64,000 nucleotides of DNA from Anaerospora hongkongensis. Lineage in GTDB: Bacteria > Bacillota > Negativicutes > Sporomusales > DSM-15969. This document shows, one piece after another, positions 35,986-44,467 of this stretch; within the stretch, counting starts at the first letter, position 1; every line of letters starts with the position of its first letter. The notes below the pieces were generated by a model. It was given only the letters and a program-made list of their open reading frames with translations, was not told where the DNA came from and searched no databases. Where the stretch lies: contig NZ_SLUI01000001.1 of NCBI RefSeq assembly GCF_004339805.1, positions 372,001 through 436,000 of the forward strand. Direction: 5' to 3'. Both the position numbers and the translations under genes were made by a program.

Positions 35986-36798
35986 TTAAAGCGTAATAAT
36001 AGCTCCGATTCGACCTGTCTGACCGCCTTCTTGCCGATAGGAAAAGAAGACATCTGTATTACACGCGGTGCATACACCGCTGATACTAATCTGTTCTTGC
36101 CGGACACCAATATCCAGCAATTGCTGCCTGTTTACTTCCCATAAATCGAGCAGCCATTTATCTTGCTGGCTGGTAACAAACCGCTGCCACTCGCGAAAGC
36201 CTGACTGAAGCTTATTGACGACTGTCTCATCTACTTGGTAACAGCAGGAGCCAATTGATGGCCCGATGGCAACAACGCAGTCTGAGGGGTTAGTTCCGAA
36301 ATTTGCTTGCATCGCTGTAACTGTCTTTGCCGCAATTTTGGCCATTGTTCCTTTCCAGCCGGCGTGACTGATACCGACTACCCCGCGCACAGGATCGGCA
36401 ATCAGCACAGGTACACAATCGGCGAACAGCAATAACAGCGGCAGTCCCTTACAGTTTGTTATCAGACCATCCGTACCGGGCAGGGCTTGTACGTAGCTCT
36501 TCATTCCGCGTCCGGCCTCATTCAGGCCGACAATGCGAATTTCATCGCCGTGAACTTGTTCAGCTGTAACAACCTTTGTGTAGTCGACATCCACTGCCTC
36601 ACAAAAACGCTGGCGGTTTACTACTACATCCTCAGCCTTATCGCCAGTATGCAGTCCCAGATTGAGCGAAGCAAACGGAGTACCGCTGACACCGCCCAGT
36701 CTGGTAGACACCCCATGCTTAATTCCTAAGCGGGCGAAGGACGGAAATATTCCATACCATATGTTATTTTTGCCACGGCGCAGAACAAACTGGTCCAT
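35986..36798 (-). CDS. pgeF: Peptidoglycan editing factor / purine nucleoside phosphorylase-like (PgeF, YlmD)
   Basis: This is a DUF152/YfiH-family laccase-domain protein. Members edit peptidoglycan precursors in E. coli, and several act on purine nucleosides. Metal-site motifs are visible: KHGVSTRLGG, TAEQVHGDEI, FADCVPVLI, SHAGWKGT and GPSIGSCCYQV. ATG 36798 gives 270 residues and follows GGGGGAG by 5 bp; a GTG two codons upstream is within that site. It corresponds to ylmD in the ylm cluster. Which activity dominates here is not known. Confidence 0.9.
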   Translation of the reverse strand: MDQFVLRRGKNNIWYGIFPSFARLGIKHGVSTRLGGVSGTPFASLNLGLHTGDKAEDVVVNRQRFCEAVDVDYTKVVTAEQVHGDEIRIVGLNEAGRGMKSYVQALPGTDGLITNCKGLPLLLLFADCVPVLIADPVRGVVGISHAGWKGTMAKIAAKTVTAMQANFGTNPSDCVVAIGPSIGSCCYQVDETVVNKLQSGFREWQRFVTSQQDKWLLDLWEVNRQQLLDIGVRQEQISISGVCTACNTDVFFSYRQEGGQTGRIGAIITL

Positions 36799-36812
36799 TT
36801 CCACTCCCCCTT

Positions 36813-38552
36813 TTATTTGCAGACCCCGCAGCGTTTACAGCCTTCCCTGCAAGATGCCGTCTGTTTCAGTAAGCTCGCATTTTCCAGTTCTGTCGCAAGG
36901 TACCGGTGATGTAGGCCCATATCCAGGGTTTGCCACGGCAAAACCTCTTCTGTTTTGCGCTCACGATAAAGATAAAATTCTTCTTCAAGCTCGCTTTCCT
37001 TCAGTGCCTTTTTCCAGCCCTTTACGCCGCCATAACCATGCGCAGCCAGCAGCAGGGATGAGACCCGTCTGTCTCCACGAGCTAGTATGCCTTGAATATA
37101 CGCTTCCTTGGGAGACTCAATCAGCACTTCGATTTTTTTATGCCCCTTTAAAGATGACTGAATATACTGCAGCCGCCTTTCAACCATTTTGGCATCAGCC
37201 ATCGGCAGCCATTGGAACGGAGTAAACGGCTTGGGAATGAAAGGATTAATGCTCAATGTCAGCGTTCCTTTGCTGCCTTGCTGCTCCATATGCTGCTTGA
37301 CTCGCAAGGCCATCTCCACAATTTCCTCAATATCCTGCTCCTCTTCATACGGCAGTCCCACCATAATATATAAGCGGACATTCATGATTCCGGCTTGAGC
37401 AGCCAAATCAATTGCCCCATACAAATGTTCATCGGTTATCCCTTTATTAATAACAAGCCTCATCTTTTCGCTTGCCGCCTCAGGCGCTAGCGTAATGGTC
37501 CTCAGTCCGCTTGAGGCCAGTGACTCAACCAGCAGCGGCGACAGCGAATCGGCCCGCAAAGAGGCAACCGACAATCCCAGCCCTTCATTGACAATATACT
37601 GGCATAACTCATCAATTTCAGGATAATCGGAGATCGCAGCTCCCATTAGGCCAACTTTAAGCCCGTATTCTTTTGCAGCTTCCACAGCATTTTTCAGCTT
37701 AGGCAGCGATCGTGAACGGGGCCTGCGAAAGCAATAGCCTGCCATACAAAACCGGCAATGCCGTCCACAACCTCTGGCTACTTCCACCAGATACAGTCCT
37801 TTAAATTCTGTGTCAGCCGTTACGATTACCGTTTGAGCCGGGTAGGCATCCAAATCAGCAATCCACCGCCGGCCAACGCATACAGGTACATCCTCATGGG
37901 CGATAATTTCTTCGATAATGCCGTCTTCTCCATAAACAGGCTGATAGAGACTAGGAACATATACGCCAGCCAGCTTAGCAAAAGATGCCAGCATTTCGGC
38001 GCGGGATAACTGTTCTGCTTTGCCACGGTAATAGGCATCAAGCAGCTCATGGATGACCTCTTCCCCTTCGCCTATGATGCAAGCATCAATAAACTCTGCC
38101 ATTGGCTCAGGGTTAAAGGTGGCACAAGGGCCTCCCATAATAACAAAGGGATCGCTTTCATCCCTGTCTGCCGCCAGCAAGGGAACTTTGCCAAGCTCCA
38201 GAATAGATAATAAATTAAAATAGTCCATTTCAAAGGTCATGGCCACGCCAATGAGACCAAATTCATATAAAGGACGCTGCGTTTCCAGCGTCAACAGCGG
38301 CGTATTCGTGCGGACATACTCCTGCTCCAGTTTTTTATCAGGTAAGAATACACGCTCACATGCGGTATCGCTGCGATTATTAATTTGTTGATAAATAATT
38401 TGAAAGCCTAGATTCGACATGCCCACATGATAAGAATTGGGATAAACCAGGGCAAATCCATTCCGCGCGCCGGGAGCATACAAAATCGTTCCCTGCTCGC
38501 GGGCTAATACCTGTTGTAACTTCTCTTTTATATTCCAGGACAACAACATCAC
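36813..38552 (-). CDS. B12-binding-type radical SAM protein (TIGR03960-like)
   Basis: The first third of this 579-residue protein resembles a cobalamin-binding fold (VYPNSYHVGMSNLGFQIIY, VIMGGPCATFNPEP, GEGEEVIHELL). A radical-SAM core follows, with CGRHCRFCMAG (C-x3-C-x2-C) near residue 262. The C terminus ends in a second cysteine cluster, CREGCKRCGVCK. This matches the TIGR03960-type family, usually found with a DUF2344 protein and RNase G in Clostridia; neither is present here. The substrate is unknown. The start is ambiguous: the frame opens GTG ATG TTG TTG right behind GGAG, so a TTG a few codons in may be used. Confidence 0.82.
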   Translation of the reverse strand: MMLLSWNIKEKLQQVLAREQGTILYAPGARNGFALVYPNSYHVGMSNLGFQIIYQQINNRSDTACERVFLPDKKLEQEYVRTNTPLLTLETQRPLYEFGLIGVAMTFEMDYFNLLSILELGKVPLLAADRDESDPFVIMGGPCATFNPEPMAEFIDACIIGEGEEVIHELLDAYYRGKAEQLSRAEMLASFAKLAGVYVPSLYQPVYGEDGIIEEIIAHEDVPVCVGRRWIADLDAYPAQTVIVTADTEFKGLYLVEVARGCGRHCRFCMAGYCFRRPRSRSLPKLKNAVEAAKEYGLKVGLMGAAISDYPEIDELCQYIVNEGLGLSVASLRADSLSPLLVESLASSGLRTITLAPEAASEKMRLVINKGITDEHLYGAIDLAAQAGIMNVRLYIMVGLPYEEEQDIEEIVEMALRVKQHMEQQGSKGTLTLSINPFIPKPFTPFQWLPMADAKMVERRLQYIQSSLKGHKKIEVLIESPKEAYIQGILARGDRRVSSLLLAAHGYGGVKGWKKALKESELEEEFYLYRERKTEEVLPWQTLDMGLHHRYLATELENASLLKQTASCREGCKRCGVCK

Positions 38553-38620
38553 TCCAAATTGTATTCACATTAACAATTTACACGCACTTCTAGTTTTTCC
38601 TGCCCGGCTCATTCTCATAA

Positions 38621-38650
38621 ATAAAAAACAGCCCACTTAGGTGAGCTGTT
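38621..38650 (-). terminator. Rho-independent terminator after nrdG
   Basis: The minus-strand stem AACAGCTCAC-CTA-AGTGGGCTGTT is followed by TTTTATTT, 8 bp after the nrdG stop. Confidence 0.85.
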
Positions 38651-38658
38651 TGCAATAG

Positions 38659-39183
38659 TTACGCCCAAATTCTCGCTGCCGGATCTTCCCATAAAATGAC
38701 ACGTCCAGCTCTTAATGAGCGCTGAACATCAATCAGACGTTGATTGCGCGACCCCCGAAACGCAAGCCGCAAATCACGCTCAGCAGCCTGATAAGGTCCA
38801 TCAATCAAAATATCGGTATGCTGCAGTAATTCTTTTACTTCCGGACGCCTGAGACCAAGCGCAAGCAGTTCTTCAAAACGAAAGCCGGTATAGGTAACAA
38901 TATCAAGTCCCCGCTTATGGATCTGCTTAGCTAAATAGGTTAGCGGTTTCGGCTGTAAGAACGGCTCGCCGCCGGAAAACGTAACGCCCCTGATCAGCCG
39001 TGAGTTTTCTATTACGGTTAAAATTTGTTCTATCGTATTCAGGTGCCCGCCATTTGGATCATGGGTCTGGGGATTATGACATCCCGGGCAATGATGGGGA
39101 CAGCCTTGTGTAAAGATAACAACACGCAAGCCTGGTCCATCGACGACACTTTCCTGCGTAATGCCGGCAACCCTCAGCTGCAT
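38659..39183 (-). CDS. nrdG: Anaerobic ribonucleotide reductase activating protein NrdG
   Basis: NrdG is the radical-SAM activase that creates the glycyl radical on NrdD. The cluster motif C28-x3-C32-x2-C35 (GCPHHCPGCHN) is followed by GVTFSGGEPFLQPKP and the SAM-binding segment IVTYTGF. The 174 residues are typical. The ATG follows AAAGGAG. It is 14 bp after nrdD and is the last gene of the nrd operon. Confidence 0.96.
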   Translation of the reverse strand: MQLRVAGITQESVVDGPGLRVVIFTQGCPHHCPGCHNPQTHDPNGGHLNTIEQILTVIENSRLIRGVTFSGGEPFLQPKPLTYLAKQIHKRGLDIVTYTGFRFEELLALGLRRPEVKELLQHTDILIDGPYQAAERDLRLAFRGSRNQRLIDVQRSLRAGRVILWEDPAARIWA

Positions 39184-39197
39184 CTAAACCCACTCCT

Positions 39198-41210
39198 TTA
39201 CGTATGCGAGACTCGCTGCCTAAGTTCATCTGTCTTAGCATCGTTAAAACGTTCAACTGTACTAAGATAGCCGGTAATCCGGCGAATTCTCCGGATGGAA
39301 GAAGTCGCGCATGATGGGCAATCATCGCTGTCGATAACCCCCAAATAGCCACAGCCATCACAAAAATCAATCGGGAAATTGATCCCGGCATAACCATAAT
39401 CGCACTCTTTCATAAAACGGATAATATCCTCTACCGCTCCCAGATTATTTACCGGCGGTGCCGTAAACTCAACATAACTGATATGTCCGGCATTGCAATA
39501 TTTATGGTAAACACCTTCCAGGCGGATTTTATCGTACGCACTGATGGCATAGTTGACTGGAATATGGAATGAATTGGTATAGAATGTCTTGTCCGTCACT
39601 CCGGTAATAGCGCCGTATTCGGCACGGTCCATTTTTATAAACCGTCCGGACAAGCCTTCTGCAGGAGTGGCCAGCAGTGTAAAGTTCAAGTTGTATTTTT
39701 CACTGGCATTATCCATCATATTGCGCATGAACGCAACAATTTCTTCTCCCAGCGCCTGAGAGTCGCCGCTTTGTCCATGATGCTGCCCGGTAAGAGCAAT
39801 CAGTGTTTCCGCTAGGCCAATAAACCCGACTGACAGCGAACCATGTTTAATCGCCTCTTCAATCGAATCATTAAGATCAAGCTTATCTGAATCAAGATAC
39901 AGCCCCTGTCCCATCACAAAAGGCATATCCTTAACCTTGAGCTTGGCCTGAATTTGATAACGGTGATAGAGCTGCTCACAAGTCAAATCAATCAATTCCG
40001 TAAGCCCTTGGTAAAACTTCATTACGTTTTTTTCTGCTTTTATGGCTAGTCTGGGCAAGTTGATGGTTGTAAAACTAAGGTTGCCCCGCCCATCAGTAAC
40101 TTCCGGGCCGCACTTGTTTGCCATGAGCCGCGTACGGCAGCCCATATAGCCGACTTGATCACCGTAAGGCTTATTAAAAGAAGAATCCATAAAGGCAAAC
40201 GTCGGGTTTAACCGCTGCGCAGCCACGCGGATTGCCAGCTTGAACAAATCGTAGTTTGGATCACCGGGATTTAAGTTTACCCCTTCTTTTACCCGAAAAA
40301 TAATATTGGGGAAAATCGGGTTTTCGCCGCGTCCCAAACCTTTTTCGTAGGCCAGCAGTACATTTTTTATGACTGACCGCCCGGCAGGGCTTGTATCCGT
40401 GCCTAAATTCAAGCTGGAGAAAGGAACTTGTGCCCCTGCCCGGGAATGCATGCTGTTTAAATTATAAATCAACGCTTCCATCGCCTGATAAACTTCTTCG
40501 TCGCTGGCTTTTGCCATATAAGGCGCCATATCGGAATCAAAAAAAGCAAAAGATTGCCCGCCATGCATATCGTTTTGCGAGCTTTGTAAAATAATAGCCG
40601 CTAGCGCCGTTGATGATGCCGGCCTTTTCGGGGACCGGATAAAACCGTGACCGTTATTAAACCCTTTGGCCAGCAGCTTTCCTAACGGGATCTGCAGGCA
40701 GGTCAACGTTTTTCCATAAAAATCAAGATCATGAATATGAATATCGCCGCGTGTATGGGCCTGCGCCATTTTTTCCGGAATAAGACGGTTCAGGTAGTAC
40801 GCCTTGCTCGCAGCGCTGGCAATCTGCAGCATCTTAGCAGAGGGTGAGTTGGATACATTGGCGTTTTCCCTGTTGGTTTCCACCAAAATTTCCGCCACAG
40901 TATCCATCAGGTCCGACTTAGCTTCCCGCATCTGTGTGCGTTTCGCCCGGTACAGGATGTACGCCTTTGCCGTTCTGGCATGTCCTTTTTCAATCAATAC
41001 CTTTTCCACAGCATCCTGGACATCTTCGACAGTAATCGCTTCATTGGTACAGGTTTGCTTCAGATACCGCAGCACATCCAGCGTCAGTTCCATTGCCAGC
41101 TGCTTATCCGCACCGCCAACTGCTTTAGCCGCTTTAAAAATAGCTTCTGTTATTTTACTTTCATCAAAGAACGCTTCCCGACCGTCCCGTTTTTTAATTG
41201 TACTTGACAT
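39198..41210 (-). CDS. nrdD: Anaerobic (class III) ribonucleoside-triphosphate reductase NrdD
   Basis: NrdD makes deoxyribonucleotides without oxygen. An N-terminal ATP-cone allosteric domain (residues 1-95, IKKRDGREAFFDESKI) precedes the large barrel. At the C terminus are the zinc site CDGC...CPSC and the glycyl radical Gly647 in RRITGYLSTVERF. The 670 residues include no intein. The ATG follows GCGAGGAG. It is the middle gene of nrdR-nrdD-nrdG; no aerobic class Ia/Ib genes are in the window. Confidence 0.97.
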   Translation of the reverse strand: MSSTIKKRDGREAFFDESKITEAIFKAAKAVGGADKQLAMELTLDVLRYLKQTCTNEAITVEDVQDAVEKVLIEKGHARTAKAYILYRAKRTQMREAKSDLMDTVAEILVETNRENANVSNSPSAKMLQIASAASKAYYLNRLIPEKMAQAHTRGDIHIHDLDFYGKTLTCLQIPLGKLLAKGFNNGHGFIRSPKRPASSTALAAIILQSSQNDMHGGQSFAFFDSDMAPYMAKASDEEVYQAMEALIYNLNSMHSRAGAQVPFSSLNLGTDTSPAGRSVIKNVLLAYEKGLGRGENPIFPNIIFRVKEGVNLNPGDPNYDLFKLAIRVAAQRLNPTFAFMDSSFNKPYGDQVGYMGCRTRLMANKCGPEVTDGRGNLSFTTINLPRLAIKAEKNVMKFYQGLTELIDLTCEQLYHRYQIQAKLKVKDMPFVMGQGLYLDSDKLDLNDSIEEAIKHGSLSVGFIGLAETLIALTGQHHGQSGDSQALGEEIVAFMRNMMDNASEKYNLNFTLLATPAEGLSGRFIKMDRAEYGAITGVTDKTFYTNSFHIPVNYAISAYDKIRLEGVYHKYCNAGHISYVEFTAPPVNNLGAVEDIIRFMKECDYGYAGINFPIDFCDGCGYLGVIDSDDCPSCATSSIRRIRRITGYLSTVERFNDAKTDELRQRVSHT

Positions 41211-41227
41211 CTAGTTCTCCTCGCTTT

Positions 41228-41704
41228 TCATTTAGAATGCTCCGGCTTGCTAACCTGCTTCATCAGTACTTCCAGTTCATGCATGAAGTTTTGAATATCA
41301 GCAAACTGGCGGTATACGGAAGCAAACCGTACATAGGCTACCTGATCAATTTCTTTTAGGTGGCGCATGACTGTCTCTCCCAGCCGCTGCGTCGTGACTT
41401 CCCGGTCCAGGGTATTGCGGATTTCTCGCTCTACATTGGTGACAAGGTCTTCTATCACACTTACCGAAATTGACCGTTTCTCACAAGCTCTTAATAATCC
41501 GTTTATGAGCTTATTCCGATCAAACAGCTCCCGGCGCCCATCTTTCTTTATGACCATCAGCGGCAATTCTTCTACCATTTCATATGTAGTAAACCGTTTA
41601 TTGCATTGTTGGCATTCGCGCCGGCGGCGAATCGTATTGCCTTCATCGGCCCCCCGGGAGTCCGTCACTTTGGTCTCAGGAAAATAACAAAAGGGACAAC
41701 GCAT
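41228..41704 (-). CDS. nrdR: Transcriptional repressor NrdR
   Basis: NrdR senses ATP/dATP and represses ribonucleotide reductase operons by binding paired NrdR boxes. An N-terminal zinc ribbon (CPFC at residues 3-6 and CQQC near 31-34) precedes an ATP-cone domain ([21 protein letters not shown]). ATG 41704 gives 158 residues, with AAAGGGGGA 9 bp upstream. It is the first gene of nrdR-nrdD-nrdG, with two NrdR-box-like palindromes directly upstream, so the operon is likely self-regulated. Confidence 0.96.
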   Translation of the reverse strand: MRCPFCYFPETKVTDSRGADEGNTIRRRRECQQCNKRFTTYEMVEELPLMVIKKDGRRELFDRNKLINGLLRACEKRSISVSVIEDLVTNVEREIRNTLDREVTTQRLGETVMRHLKEIDQVAYVRFASVYRQFADIQNFMHELEVLMKQVSKPEHSK

Positions 41705-41778
41705 TCGACAAAATCCCCCTTTACACAAAAATGATTCTATTGCTATAATGGAAATGGCTTGTCTTAACAACAACATCA

Positions 41779-41843
41779 TTACAATATATTGTATTTACTC
41801 AATGTAATATACGCTATATAATGTATAATTCCTGTTAGAGCAA
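41779..41843 (-). promoter_or_regulatory. nrdR: nrdRDG promoter with tandem NrdR boxes
   Basis: Two 16-bp sites at 41779-41794 (core ACAATATATTGT) and 41811-41826 (core ACGCTATATAATGT) each match the NrdR-box consensus acaCwAtATaTwgtgt at about 13 of 16 positions. Their centres are 32 bp apart, three helical turns, the standard spacing. A minus-strand promoter fits, with TTGCTC (41838-41843), 17 bp and TATATA (41815-41820). The upstream box covers the -10, consistent with repression. Confidence 0.78.
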
Positions 41844-41886
41844 AAAAAAAATCTGCTTACCCGATTATAGGGTGAGCAGATTTTTT
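41842..41886 (-). terminator. Terminator after ylmC/ymxH
   Basis: The stem AAAATCTGCTCACCC / GGGTAAGCAGATTTT (one mismatch, 7-base loop) has poly-T on the minus-strand side and also on the other. It begins immediately after the ylmC stop and borders the nrdR promoter. Confidence 0.9.
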
Positions 41887-42144
41887 TTAGTCGTGTTTCA
41901 ATTCAGTAAAAGAAGCCGTTTCCACTAAAATGACATCCATACCGATCTTGTTTATTTTTTCCCAGGGAATGACAATGTCTTCATTTCTCCCGAATAATCC
42001 TAAGAATTTACCTTGACCAGGTACTACAATAGCTGTCAGCCGGCCTGTTTCAATATCAATTTCGATATCCGTAATACCGCCAAGCCGTTTGCCATCAAGT
42101 ACGTTAACTACCTCTTTCAGTTTTAAATCGCTTGTCTTAAGCAT
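41887..42144 (-). CDS. ylmC: YlmC/YmxH family PRC-barrel protein
   Basis: This 85-residue PRC-barrel protein of the YlmC/YmxH sporulation-associated family has LKTSDLKLKEVVNVLDGKRLG and ITDIEIDIETGRLTAIVVPG, and ends with VIPWEKINKIGMDVILVE. ATG 42144 is close behind GGGGGCGGAG; the longer frame upstream is rejected. It sits after spoIIR and, as in B. subtilis, near sigG. Its function is unknown beyond family level. Confidence 0.9.
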   Translation of the reverse strand: MLKTSDLKLKEVVNVLDGKRLGGITDIEIDIETGRLTAIVVPGQGKFLGLFGRNEDIVIPWEKINKIGMDVILVETASFTELKHD

Positions 42145-42202
42145 TACTCCGCCCCCCTGCTGTTCCTCGATACAGTATATGAGGGACAAGTGATAAACGT
42201 GA

Positions 42203-42799
42203 CTAGTTATTCAGCCACTCAACAAATTTCCACCGGAGTTCTACTTTGCCAGCGTCCGCTTTTTTATCATTTTCCATTTTCACGCCTGGAACAGCAGTAG
42301 CGTTTGCAGCGTCAATAAAGCATAAAGGAGGAAACAAAACGCACCACCAGTTTTTTCCTTGTGCATCACCTAACAAAATGCGCACCGCCTCATACTTTCC
42401 TGCTGGAAGCACCAGATCGCCATATGCCTTTACAGGAAACTCAAACATTCCTTCCTGTAAATCAACGCTATAGGCAGCACCATTTTCCTTTACCACGGCC
42501 TGGGCAGCTGCAATAATCTCCGCTTTGCGGGAATGAATGACGCTGCGAGCTTCTTCCGTGCTTTCTGCTTTTCCTAAGTACGGCGCAAGATAAGCAATAA
42601 CGACATCCCGCACTTTTAACTTTAACTGCTGGTCTTGTGGCTTATCACTGTTTGCCAGAACGTGAAGGCGGATTAAATCTCCATTGGGTATTGAAACAGC
42701 GGCCGACTGCCTGGCCTGCCAAATTAACATGCCCCATCCGGCAATAATAAAACATCCAATTAGCAATACAATACTTAACCGAAGTAAATTTTTCCTCAT
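42203..42799 (-). CDS. spoIIR: Stage II sporulation protein R
   Basis: SpoIIR is made in the forespore and secreted across the septum to activate SpoIIGA, which processes pro-sigma-E in the mother cell. The 198 residues have a hydrophobic signal/anchor (LLRLSIVLLIGCFIIAGWGM), then the family motifs GDLIRLHVLANSDKPQDQQLKLKVRD and WWCVLFPPLCFID. ATG 42799 follows AGGGGAT. The position beside sigG, sigE and spoIIGA puts all parts of the signalling pathway together. Confidence 0.95.
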   Translation of the reverse strand: MRKNLLRLSIVLLIGCFIIAGWGMLIWQARQSAAVSIPNGDLIRLHVLANSDKPQDQQLKLKVRDVVIAYLAPYLGKAESTEEARSVIHSRKAEIIAAAQAVVKENGAAYSVDLQEGMFEFPVKAYGDLVLPAGKYEAVRILLGDAQGKNWWCVLFPPLCFIDAANATAVPGVKMENDKKADAGKVELRWKFVEWLNN

Positions 42800-42830
42800 T
42801 TGGCATCCCCTAATCTTCAAAAAATTCAAG

Positions 42831-43604
42831 TTAAATATGCTTTCTCATATGCCCTAAAGCGGCTTTTTCTAATCGCGATACCTGTGCCTGGGAAATTCCG
42901 ATTTCCTCAGCCACTTCCATTTGTGTTTTTCCTTCAAAGAAACGCAGCGTGAGAATATGCTTTTCCCGGTCACTGAGTTTACGGAGAGCCTCTTTAATTG
43001 CCACTCCCTCCAGCCAATTCATGTCCAAATTCTTATCATCACTGATTTGATCCATAACAAAGATCGGATCGCCTCCGTCATGATAAATCGGCTCAAATAA
43101 AGAAATCGGCTCCTGTATGGCATCCAGAGCAAAAATAATTTCTTCTCTCGGTAATTTCAACTCAGCCGCAATTTCGTTAATCGATGGTTCCCGTGAGAAT
43201 TTGCTGACAAGAGAATCTCTTACCTGCAGAGCCTTATAAGCAATATCCCGCATGGAGCGGCTAACACGAATTGGATTATTGTCTCTAAGATAGCGTCGGA
43301 TTTCACCAATAATCATCGGCACTGCATACGTGGAAAACTTGACGTTCTGCGAAAGATCGAAATTATCGATTGCTTTCATCAGCCCGATACAGCCTACTTG
43401 AAATAAGTCATCCACATATTCACCACGATTGTTAAAGCGCTGAATTACACTCAAAACGAGCCGTAAATTGCTATAAATCAACTGCTCACGGGCTGCTATT
43501 TCTCCCCGCTGCATGACCTCAAACAACTCGCGCATCTTTGTGGCGGAAAGCACCGGGAGTTTTGCTGTATTCACACCGCATATTTCAACTTTATTTACAA
43601 TCAT
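42831..43604 (-). CDS. sigG: RNA polymerase sigma-G (forespore)
   Basis: Sigma-G drives late forespore transcription. The 257 residues show region 2 (NLRLVLSVIQRF, DDLFQVGCIGLMKAIDNFDLSQNVKFSTYAVPMI), a region 3 and the region 4 helix-turn-helix (GKTQMEVAEEIGISQAQVSRLEK). The N terminus VNKVEICGVNTAKLPVLS is the sigma-G hallmark. ATG 43604 is 6 bp after GGGAGGG. It follows sigE, from which it is separated by a strong terminator and a sigma-F-like promoter. Confidence 0.97.
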   Translation of the reverse strand: MIVNKVEICGVNTAKLPVLSATKMRELFEVMQRGEIAAREQLIYSNLRLVLSVIQRFNNRGEYVDDLFQVGCIGLMKAIDNFDLSQNVKFSTYAVPMIIGEIRRYLRDNNPIRVSRSMRDIAYKALQVRDSLVSKFSREPSINEIAAELKLPREEIIFALDAIQEPISLFEPIYHDGGDPIFVMDQISDDKNLDMNWLEGVAIKEALRKLSDREKHILTLRFFEGKTQMEVAEEIGISQAQVSRLEKAALGHMRKHI

Positions 43605-43650
43605 GTTGTACCCTCCCATAAGTTTCCATAGTTAGTTAATAACCTATGAG

Positions 43651-43680
43651 AATTATTGCCACTGGCGTGCTGTTTTATAC
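43651..43680 (-). promoter_or_regulatory. Candidate sigma-F promoter of sigG
   Basis: On the minus strand GTATA (43676-43680), 15 bp and GGCAATAATT (43651-43660) fit the sigma-F pattern GYWTA-N15-GGnnAnAnT. It lies between the sigE terminator and sigG. In B. subtilis sigG is transcribed by sigma-F. Confidence 0.6.
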
Positions 43681-43736
43681 GGAATAAAGACAAAAATGGA
43701 GATGCTTTTCAGCATCTCCATTTTTGTCTTTATTCC
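43681..43736. terminator. Long perfect hairpin terminating sigE
   Basis: The 25 bp arms at 43681-43705 and 43712-43736 are perfectly complementary around a 6-base loop; the core is GGAGATGC / GCATCTCC with A/T-rich outer arms. The arm overlaps the last codons of sigE. It blocks read-through from spoIIGA-sigE into sigG. Confidence 0.9.
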
Positions 43737-44467
43737 ATACGGATAATTTCCTTACGCAGCCTTTTGATAATCCGTTTTTCCAGCCGGGAAATATAGGACT
43801 GGGATATTCCCAGCATATCGGCAACCTCTTTTTGTGTCCGTTCCACACCCTCTTCATTTAAACCAAAGCGCAGCTCCATGATACGGCGTTCTCTTCCCGA
43901 TAACTTATTCATGGCCGTGTGAAGCAGTGTTTTATCAACTTCTTCTTCAACGGATTTATAAATAATATCATTTTCTGTCCCTAAGACATCGGACAATAGC
44001 AGCTCATTGCCATCCCAGTCAATATTCAGCGGTTCATCAAAGGATACTTCTGCCCGGGTTTTCGAATTGCGTCTGAGATACATTAATATTTCATTTTCAA
44101 TACAGCGGGAAGCGTAAGTGGCAAGCTTGATGCGCTTAACAGGATCAAACGTATTCACTGCCTTGATCAGCCCGATTGTGCCGATGCTGACTAAGTCCTC
44201 AATCCCGACACCCGTATTTTCAAACTTCCGCGCAATATACACAACTAACCGGAGATTCCGTTCGATAAAAACGCTGCGGACCGCCTTGTCACCTTTCTGA
44301 AGTCTTATCATCAAAAAAGCTTCTTCATCATTGCTTAAGGGCGGTGGAAGAATCTCGGTGCTGCCAACATAAAAGACCTCATCCGGCTCCAATATAGCAA
44401 GCGCTTGCAATACTGCGATCACTTTTAATTTAAAATAAAGTTTAATAATATGCCAATTTAAGCGCAT
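43730..44467 (-). CDS. sigE: RNA polymerase sigma-E precursor (mother cell)
   Basis: Pro-sigma-E is held at the membrane by an N-terminal pro-sequence and released by SpoIIGA. The 245 residues start with a basic/hydrophobic helix (about 1-27), then the conserved [17 protein letters not shown] around the processing region. Region 2 follows ([19 protein letters not shown]), then region 4 ([21 protein letters not shown]). The ATG is 6 bp after GGGGAGGC and overlaps the end of spoIIGA by 10 bp. Confidence 0.97.
   Translation of the reverse strand: MRLNWHIIKLYFKLKVIAVLQALAILEPDEVFYVGSTEILPPPLSNDEEAFLMIRLQKGDKAVRSVFIERNLRLVVYIARKFENTGVGIEDLVSIGTIGLIKAVNTFDPVKRIKLATYASRCIENEILMYLRRNSKTRAEVSFDEPLNIDWDGNELLLSDVLGTENDIIYKSVEEEVDKTLLHTAMNKLSGRERRIMELRFGLNEEGVERTQKEVADMLGISQSYISRLEKRIIKRLRKEIIRME

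Noticed and set aside
42801..42850. GCATA-N15-TTGAAGATTA before spoIIR as a sigma-F promoter
   Set aside because: It lacks the GG of the sigma-F -10, and the match is otherwise to AT-rich positions only. spoIIR may still be sigma-F dependent.
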